Below are positions 39,266 to 44,182 of a stretch of 44,182 nt of DNA, in pieces. Under the pieces are notes generated by a model. That model saw nothing but the letters and a program-made list of their open reading frames with translations, did not search any database and had not been told where the DNA came from. Where the stretch lies: NCBI GenBank assembly GCA_024680365.1, contig JAILCN010000202.1:1-44182 (forward strand). The letters are read 5' to 3'. The translations under genes and the position numbers were made by a program. The stretch comes from Solobacterium sp. Lineage in GTDB: Bacteria; Bacillota_I; Bacilli_A; Erysipelotrichales; Erysipelotrichaceae. How positions within the stretch are numbered: the first letter of the stretch is position 1; every line of letters starts with the position of its first letter.

Positions 39266-40300
39266 ATGGACAAGATTCTGACCGTGCAGCAGGAGGCCCT
39301 CGATGCGATCGCCGCTGCTGACAATCTCGAAAAACTGAATGCTGTAAAGATCCGTTATCTCGGTAAGAAGGGCAGCATCCAGGCTCTGATGAGCGAGATG
39401 AAATCCCTTCCCAAAGAAGAAAAGCCCGCTTTCGGACAGAAGGTCAACGTCTGCAAACAGGAAGTGAGCGAGGCGCTGGAAAAGCGTCAGGCTGTGCTTG
39501 AGGAAGGTGCTCTGGCGGAACAGCTGATCCGTGAGAAGATCGATATCACGCTGCCCGGTACGCTGAAGACACCGGGAACCACACACCCGCTTCTGATGAT
39601 CCAGCAGGAACTGGAAGACCTGTTCCTCGGCATGGGCTACAAGGTCGCTGAGGGACCGGAAGTAGAACTCGACTATTACAACTTTGAACTTGCGAATATT
39701 CCCAAGGACCATCCGGCCCGCGATATGCAGGATACCTTCTATATCGACCCCAACACCCTGTTAAGAACGCACACGACGGCAATGCAGATGCGTGAGCTTG
39801 AGAAGGCAGAAGGAAAAACGCCGATCAAGCTGATCTGCCCGGGCAAGGTATACAGAAGAGACGATGACGACGCGACCCACAGCCATCAGTTCATGCAGTG
39901 CGAAGGTCTGGTCGTCGGTGAACACATCACCCTGACAGACCTGAAGGGCACACTGGAATTCATGGCCAACAGAATGTTCGGCGAAGGCCGTACGATCCGT
40001 TTCCGTCCAAGCTATTTCCCGTTCACAGAACCGTCTGTTGAAGTAGACGTTTCCTGTCCTTTCTGCAACGGCAAAGGATGCTCTGTCTGCAAAGGCAGCG
40101 GCTGGATCGAGATCCTCGGCGCCGGCATGGTGCATCCGCATGTTCTGGAAATGAACGGATTCGATCCGGAAAAATGCAGCGGCTTTGCGTTCGGCGTAGG
40201 TCTTGAAAGAGTCGCGATGCTGAAATACGGCATTGACGACATCCGCAATTTCTATACAAACGACGCGCGCTTCCTGAAGATGTTTGACCGCTTCGACTGA
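39266..40300 (+). CDS. pheS: Phenylalanyl-tRNA synthetase alpha subunit
   Basis: 344 residues from ATG 39266 with AGGAGG 7 nt upstream; the frame from 39188 runs back into the T-box. The N-terminal coiled coil ([31 protein letters not shown]) contacts the tRNA. The class II core has motif 2 ([20 protein letters not shown]), [10 protein letters not shown] and motif 3 ([15 protein letters not shown]). A zinc-type loop [17 protein letters not shown] is present, as in many Bacillota PheS. With PheT it forms the alpha2beta2 enzyme that charges tRNA-Phe. Expression is under T-box control. Confidence 0.97.
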   Translation: MDKILTVQQEALDAIAAADNLEKLNAVKIRYLGKKGSIQALMSEMKSLPKEEKPAFGQKVNVCKQEVSEALEKRQAVLEEGALAEQLIREKIDITLPGTLKTPGTTHPLLMIQQELEDLFLGMGYKVAEGPEVELDYYNFELANIPKDHPARDMQDTFYIDPNTLLRTHTTAMQMRELEKAEGKTPIKLICPGKVYRRDDDDATHSHQFMQCEGLVVGEHITLTDLKGTLEFMANRMFGEGRTIRFRPSYFPFTEPSVEVDVSCPFCNGKGCSVCKGSGWIEILGAGMVHPHVLEMNGFDPEKCSGFAFGVGLERVAMLKYGIDDIRNFYTNDARFLKMFDRFD

Positions 40301-40320
40301 GAAAGGAAGGACAGCAGAAT

Positions 40321-42720
40321 ATGAGACTGAGTTATAAATGGCTGAGCGAATATGTAGATCTCAGCGGAATCACACCCCAGGAACTGGCGGACAAAATGAC
40401 GACCGCCGGTCTGGAAGTCGAAGGCATCGAACCGATGGCGCAGGGCACCAACCTGGTGATCGGTGAAGTCATGGAATGCTGGAACCATCCGGACAGCGAT
40501 CATCTCCATGTCACAAAGACAAGGATCGGCGACGGTGAAGACGACGTTCTGCAGATCGTCTGCGGCGCTCCCAACTGCCGTCAGGGCCTGAAAGTCATCG
40601 TTGCCCTCAACGGCGCTGAACTGCCGGGCGGCACGATCAAGGTCAAGCCGGTCAGAGGCCAGGACAGCAACGGCATGCTCTGTGCGCTGTATGAGCTTGG
40701 CGTCGACAAGAAATACCTGACAGAATACCAGTGCAGCGGCATTGAAGAACTGCCTGCTGACGCGCCGGTCGGCGAAAGAGACGTTCTGAAGTATCTCGGC
40801 TATGACGATACGATCCTTGACGTTTCCCTGACACCGAACCGGGCAGACTGCTCGTCGATGTGGAACATGGCGAAGGAAGTCGGCGCGATCCTGCACAGAA
40901 AGGTCACATGGCCTGACTATGAAGGAAAGAGCAATGTCGGTGAAGAAGGAACGTTCAAAGTCGCTTCGGCAACCGAAAAATGTCCGGCTTTCCTCGGCAA
41001 GGTCGTCAACCACGTCAAGGTCGGTCCTTCTCCGAAATGGATGACGGACTACCTGCACGCAGCCGGCATGAACTCCATCAACAACGTCGTTGATATTTCC
41101 AACTTCGTTATGCTGGAAACCGGCCAGCCTCTGCATTATTACAATCTGAAGAAGCTTCCTGCCCGTGAGATCACGGTCGTGGATGATGTTGAAATGAAGC
41201 TGACAGCGCTCGACGGCGTTGAGTTCGAGATCAAAAAAGGCGATCTCGTGATCACCACCGGCGGCGAAGCGACCGGCATTGCCGGCATCATGGGCGGCGA
41301 AGAATCCATGATCGATGAAAATACTGACAGCATCTTCATCGAAGCAGCGAATTTTGACGCTGTTTCCGTACGCCGCTCCTCGATCCGTCTGAACCTGATC
41401 ACTGAAGCTGCGCAGCGCTTCACGAAAGGTCTTGAGCCGCTTTCCATGCAGAAGGCAGTCGACAGATCTGTTCAGCTTCTGAGTGAGTACGCAGACGCTT
41501 CCGGATTTGAGAAGAACGTTTCCTGCGGCAGCTTCGACTATGAACCGAAGAAAGTCACGGAAACACTGACCCACTGCAACGGCCTGCTCGGCACCCAGTT
41601 CACGATGGACGAAGTCACAGATGTTCTCAGCTGGCTCGGCTTTGAACCGGAAGTTGACGGCGATGCATTCACATGCACGATCCCGTCCTACCGCACTGAC
41701 ATTGAGCGGCAGGCAGATATCGATGAGGAAGTCATCCGTCTGATCGGCTTTGACAATCTCGGCAGTACGCTTCCGTATATGCAGGCAACGGTCGGCAGAC
41801 TGACAGTGCCCCAGCAGATCCGCAGAACGATCAGAGAAACACTGAAGTCCTTCGGCATCAGCGAGATCGTTACATACACGCTGGTCGGCGGCGACTATAT
41901 TGAAAACGGCTTCCGCATTCCCGGTGAGCCGGTGGAACTGGCAATGCCGATGAGCGAAGCGAGAAAGTATGTCCGCGGCAGCCTGATCAATTCCGTTCTG
42001 GAATGCGTGCAGTACAACGAAGCGCATCAGAATACAGACAATCTCTTCTTCGAGATCTCCAAGGTTTACGGAAAGGGATGCGAGCAGGAACGGCTGGCAG
42101 TCGTATTTGACGGCAAAGTCCAGGACGACCGTCTCCATAAGGTCGAGGAAGCAGGCGATTTCTACGCGATGAAGGGTGTTCTGACATCCCTGCTGAAGAA
42201 GCTCGGCTTCAGCGAAAGCCGCGTTCACATCAACCCGAACACATCTGATACCGTTCACTTCCATCCGTACCGCAGCGCTGAGATCCTTCTCGACAAGACA
42301 AGCCTCGGCATCTTCGGCGAGATCCATCCGGCATATGCGAAGAAATTCGACCTGAAGAGAGCGGTCTACGCGGAACTGCAGATCGACGCTCTGTTCACCG
42401 CGAAACCGGCAAGAGTGAGATTCAGCGCTCTTGACAGATATCCGGCAGTCACCAGAGACATCGCTCTGCTTGTCGGCACTGACACAAGCGCGAAGCAGAT
42501 CACGGATACTGTGAAGAAGGCAGGATCGAAGCTGATCCGCGGCGTTGACGTCTTCGACGTTTACGAAGGCGACCGCATTGAAGCAGGCAAAAAGTCCGTT
42601 GCTCTGAGAATCACATATCAGGCTCAGGACCGCACGCTGAAAGAGGAAGATATCGCACCTGTTCACGAAGAGATCCTGAAACAGCTTGGCTCCAAGCTGA
42701 AGGCAGACCTCAGAGGCTGA
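40321..42720 (+). CDS. pheT: Phenylalanyl-tRNA synthetase beta subunit
   Basis: 799 residues, full length. Domains in order: an N-terminal region (LSYKWLSEYVDLSG), tRNA-binding OB fold (EVMECWNHPDSDHLHVTKT, LQIVCGAPNCRQGLKVIVAL), B3/B4 editing region (TPNRADCSSMWNMAKEVGAI), B5 (ITTGGEATGIAGIMGGEE lies nearby), a class II-like core that lacks catalysis (RFSALDRYPAVTRDIALLVG), and a C-terminal ferredoxin-like anticodon domain (QDRTLKEEDIAPVHEEIL). It edits mischarged Tyr-tRNA-Phe and binds tRNA. It starts 20 bp after pheS and is followed by a terminator. A long antisense ORF over this gene is a codon-bias artefact. Confidence 0.97.
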   Translation: MRLSYKWLSEYVDLSGITPQELADKMTTAGLEVEGIEPMAQGTNLVIGEVMECWNHPDSDHLHVTKTRIGDGEDDVLQIVCGAPNCRQGLKVIVALNGAELPGGTIKVKPVRGQDSNGMLCALYELGVDKKYLTEYQCSGIEELPADAPVGERDVLKYLGYDDTILDVSLTPNRADCSSMWNMAKEVGAILHRKVTWPDYEGKSNVGEEGTFKVASATEKCPAFLGKVVNHVKVGPSPKWMTDYLHAAGMNSINNVVDISNFVMLETGQPLHYYNLKKLPAREITVVDDVEMKLTALDGVEFEIKKGDLVITTGGEATGIAGIMGGEESMIDENTDSIFIEAANFDAVSVRRSSIRLNLITEAAQRFTKGLEPLSMQKAVDRSVQLLSEYADASGFEKNVSCGSFDYEPKKVTETLTHCNGLLGTQFTMDEVTDVLSWLGFEPEVDGDAFTCTIPSYRTDIERQADIDEEVIRLIGFDNLGSTLPYMQATVGRLTVPQQIRRTIRETLKSFGISEIVTYTLVGGDYIENGFRIPGEPVELAMPMSEARKYVRGSLINSVLECVQYNEAHQNTDNLFFEISKVYGKGCEQERLAVVFDGKVQDDRLHKVEEAGDFYAMKGVLTSLLKKLGFSESRVHINPNTSDTVHFHPYRSAEILLDKTSLGIFGEIHPAYAKKFDLKRAVYAELQIDALFTAKPARVRFSALDRYPAVTRDIALLVGTDTSAKQITDTVKKAGSKLIRGVDVFDVYEGDRIEAGKKSVALRITYQAQDRTLKEEDIAPVHEEILKQLGSKLKADLRG

Positions 42721-42732
42721 AACTGAAAAATG

Positions 42733-42770
42733 AAAACGACGCAGTTGTCATGGCTGCGCCGTTTTATTTT
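42733..42770. terminator. Terminator after pheT
   Basis: AAAACG-A-CGCAG (42733-42744) and CTGCG-C-CGTTTT (42754-42765) with one mismatch and a 9-nt loop, then ATTTT. It faces the convergent chromate transporter genes. Confidence 0.75.
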
Positions 42771-42784
42771 GAACTGAAAGCAGT

Positions 42785-43345
42785 TCAGGATCCATACGCA
42801 ATGATGCCCGCCAGGGCAGACAGGCAGATCAGAAGGATCGGTGAAATGCCGCCTTTCCTGATTATTTTAGAACCGAAGAAGATAACCCCGAGCACGAGCG
42901 TCAGGATCAGGGGACGGAGCTGGACAGCACCCTCCCGGATCACAAAGCCGTTTCTGAGGATCATCCAGACGCCGGTTGCCAGAATGATGCCCGCCATGCA
43001 TGGCTTCATGCCGCGGAGAACAGCCTGTACAAAAGGATCCTTTAAAGCAGTTTTCAGAACCGCCGCTGCCAGCAGAATGATGATGAAGGACGGAAGAACA
43101 ACTGCGAGTGTTGCGGTCAGCGCTCCGGGAAGTCCTGCCTGCGAGCTGCCGACATATGTTGCCATGTTTACCATGATCGGTCCCGGCGTGCTTTCACTGA
43201 CAGCGATCATACAGGTGATCATCTCATCCTCCAGCCAGCCGTACGAAAGAACGACGTCGCGGATCAGGGGGACAGCGCCGTATGCGCCGCCAAACGCAAA
43301 GCATCCGACCTTGAAGAAGCCAATGAACAGATCCAGAAGGATCAT
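42785..43345 (-). CDS. Chromate transporter family protein, second half-size subunit
   Basis: 186 residues with about five membrane helices. The CHR signature is clear: FKVGCFAFGGAYGAVPLI near the N-terminus and ESTPGPIMVNMATYVG in the next helix pair, followed by LPGALTATLAVVLPSFII. Half-size CHR proteins usually come as two unlike genes whose products pair to make one transporter of the ChrA type (established for short-chain CHR pairs). It overlaps the upstream CHR gene by ATGA. The physiological substrate in anaerobes is probably not chromate; sulfate-like anions are possible. Confidence 0.86.
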   Translation of the reverse strand: MILLDLFIGFFKVGCFAFGGAYGAVPLIRDVVLSYGWLEDEMITCMIAVSESTPGPIMVNMATYVGSSQAGLPGALTATLAVVLPSFIIILLAAAVLKTALKDPFVQAVLRGMKPCMAGIILATGVWMILRNGFVIREGAVQLRPLILTLVLGVIFFGSKIIRKGGISPILLICLSALAGIIAYGS

Positions 43346-43917
43346 TTTGCATCACTTCCTTTCGATGCAGGCTTTCTGAACAGAAAGAAGATCACACTGA
43401 CAAGCCCGGCGGCAAGCATAAGGACAATGGAAGAGATCCTGACTGAGAAGATATTGATCAGCAGCATTGCCGCGAACGCACAGAACAGAAATGCCCTGGC
43501 CAGAGGTTTCTCTGACATTTTCTGAAACATCCTGACAGCGGCGTCGAGGATCAGGATCCCGACCGCGATCTTAATGCCCTGGAAAGCATTTGCGATCCAG
43601 GTGATCTCCAGAAAATGATCCAGATATTTCGATATCACAAAGATGATGCAGAAGGAGGGGAGGATCATTCCAACTGTCGCAGCCAGCGCTCCCGGCAGGC
43701 CTTTCTGTTTCAATCCGACATAGGTCGCACAGTTGATGGCGATCGGTCCGGGCGTGGACTCCGCGATCACAGTGATATTCATCATTTCGTCGGACGTGAT
43801 CCACTGCTTTTTCTCCACGCAGGTGTTTTCGATCAGTGCGATCATCGCGTAGCCGCCGCCAAAGGTGAACAGACCGATCTTTGCAAAGCTCAGAAAGAGA
43901 TCAAAAAGAAGATTCAT
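43342..43917 (-). CDS. Chromate transporter family protein, first half-size subunit
   Basis: 191 residues, about five membrane helices, homologous to its neighbour. LSFAKIGLFTFGGGYAMIAL and ESTPGPIAINCATYVG carry the same CHR motifs, followed by LPGALAATVGMILPSFCII. The opposite membrane topology of the two halves is expected from known pairs but not proven here. AGGAGG precedes the start. The ATG overlaps the stop of a further gene upstream (43914-43916), so all three were translationally coupled before the upstream gene was interrupted. Confidence 0.86.
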   Translation of the reverse strand: MNLLFDLFLSFAKIGLFTFGGGYAMIALIENTCVEKKQWITSDEMMNITVIAESTPGPIAINCATYVGLKQKGLPGALAATVGMILPSFCIIFVISKYLDHFLEITWIANAFQGIKIAVGILILDAAVRMFQKMSEKPLARAFLFCAFAAMLLINIFSVRISSIVLMLAAGLVSVIFFLFRKPASKGSDAK

Positions 43918-44078
43918 TTCTCTGCCTCCTCACGGAATTCACACTGGCAGATCTGCGGATCGCGGCAAAGCGCGAGAGACTGCTGCTTCATTTCAGAAAA
44001 GGCAGCGCTCAGTTCATCCAGCGCTTCCTGTTTCGGCAGATAGTCAACTACCCACCCACTGATATGTAAGAACCCATG
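43914..44078 (-). pseudogene. C-terminal remnant of an unidentified gene, probably interrupted
   Basis: On the minus strand the frame is open from 44078 to the stop at 43914-43916: 54 codons without a usable start codon. The last 43 residues look like real protein (PKQEALDELSAAFSEMKQQS and CRDPQICQCEFREE), and the stop overlaps the chromate transporter start by ATGA, a strong sign of a true gene end. Upstream of GTCAA (44043-44047) the sequence becomes AT-rich and the frame soon meets a TGA. The family is not recognisable from this tail. The break may be an insertion, a rearrangement or an assembly join. Confidence 0.5.
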
Positions 44079-44182
44079 TCAACCCTCAAATTATGAAAGT
44101 TAATGGATCCGTCCTTAAGGACATATGGAAAAAGCCTTAGACAGTATCAGTTCATCGGTAGTTGGCCACTCTGATATTCGCT
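44043..44182 (-). mobile_element. Possible terminal part of an IS200/IS605-type element
   Basis: On the minus strand the segment ends ...GTGGGTGGGTAGTTGAC exactly where the host reading frame resumes. A second TTGAC lies 35 bp inward (44082-44078). Right ends of ISDra2-like elements terminate in TTGAC, and TnpB guide-RNA regions end at this point (family knowledge). No transposase gene is visible, the base composition is lower in GC than its neighbours, and the palindrome GTCCTTAAGGAC (44111-44122) is unexplained. Tentative. Confidence 0.3.

Noticed and set aside
40252-42666. 804-codon ORF on the minus strand opposite pheT
   Set aside because: It is entirely antisense to a clear, full-length pheT. 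Low-complexity Phe/Asp/Val/Arg content reflects the mirrored codon bias; it has no recognised motif and no ribosome binding site.
44111-44122. GTCCTTAAGGAC palindrome as an attachment site
   Set aside because: A perfect but short palindrome near the window end, with no second copy or integrase gene.

Overview
The window reads as chromosomal DNA of a low-to-mid GC Bacillota, most like the Erysipelotrichia/Clostridia side of the phylum. This is an inference from gene content and signals, not from a marker gene. The supporting signals are strong AGGAGG-type ribosome binding sites, a phenylalanine T-box leader, a tetrahydrofolate riboswitch, a CIRCE element at htpG, an AdhE-type fermentative dehydrogenase with a Rex-like site, a QueH-type queuosine enzyme, a TrhP1/TrhP2-like U32 pair and a Rae1-type NYN nuclease domain. 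I see no rRNA, tRNA or CRISPR array. Coding density is high, and the long ORFs opposite real genes look like codon-bias shadows.

Layout. 1-7.7 kb (+): the end of an AAA/CYTH protein, two zinc-ribbon membrane proteins, DUF5688, an orphan AbiEi-like regulator under a palindromic operator, a SAM hydrolase, a 26-codon micro-ORF, a small zinc-ribbon protein, an RlmI-type methyltransferase, a CarD-like regulator and a small membrane protein. 7.7-10 kb (-): an esterase and a DUF349 protein. 10.2-14 kb: mntP, then a WYL regulator plus sirtuin operon (-), divergent from a membrane protein plus EamA permease (+). 14-16 kb (-): htpG. 16-20 kb: an XRE regulator, a DUF1622 protein, a membrane-tethered sigma-like protein with an SH3b domain (+), an RlmA-type methyltransferase (-), and a TetR regulator plus a small helical protein (+). 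20-23 kb (-): tgt-queA-queH. 23-25 kb (+): a membrane protein, a zinc-type ArsR sensor, a DEDDh exonuclease and a degenerate pyrophosphatase-like protein. 25-27 kb (-): yggS, a phospholipase-C-like protein, and folT with its riboswitch. 27-31 kb (+): two U32 proteins and two SpoU methyltransferases in one operon. 31-36 kb: an acyltransferase, a GNAT protein, adhE and acylphosphatase. 36-39 kb (+): a peptidase E-like protein and a TetM/EF-G-like GTPase fused to a Rae1-like nuclease. 39-43 kb (+): the T-box and pheS-pheT. 43-44 kb (-): a chromate transporter gene pair and the tail of an upstream gene that appears broken by foreign sequence.

Themes. RNA modification and translation dominate: tgt/queA/queH, TrhP-like U32 proteins, three SPOUT/RlmI-type methyltransferases, an RlmA-type enzyme, pheST, and the GTPase-nuclease fusion. 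The fusion is the most exciting candidate system, because it joins a ribosome-binding GTPase to a domain whose known homologue cuts mRNA in the ribosomal A site. A second recurring pattern is a -10 hexamer, usually an extended TGn type, placed 6 to 9 nt before a start codon that lacks a ribosome binding site. It occurs at five genes and predicts leaderless or nearly leaderless mRNAs. A third is a paired TGTAC box shared by the WYL regulator promoter and a distant micro-ORF leader.
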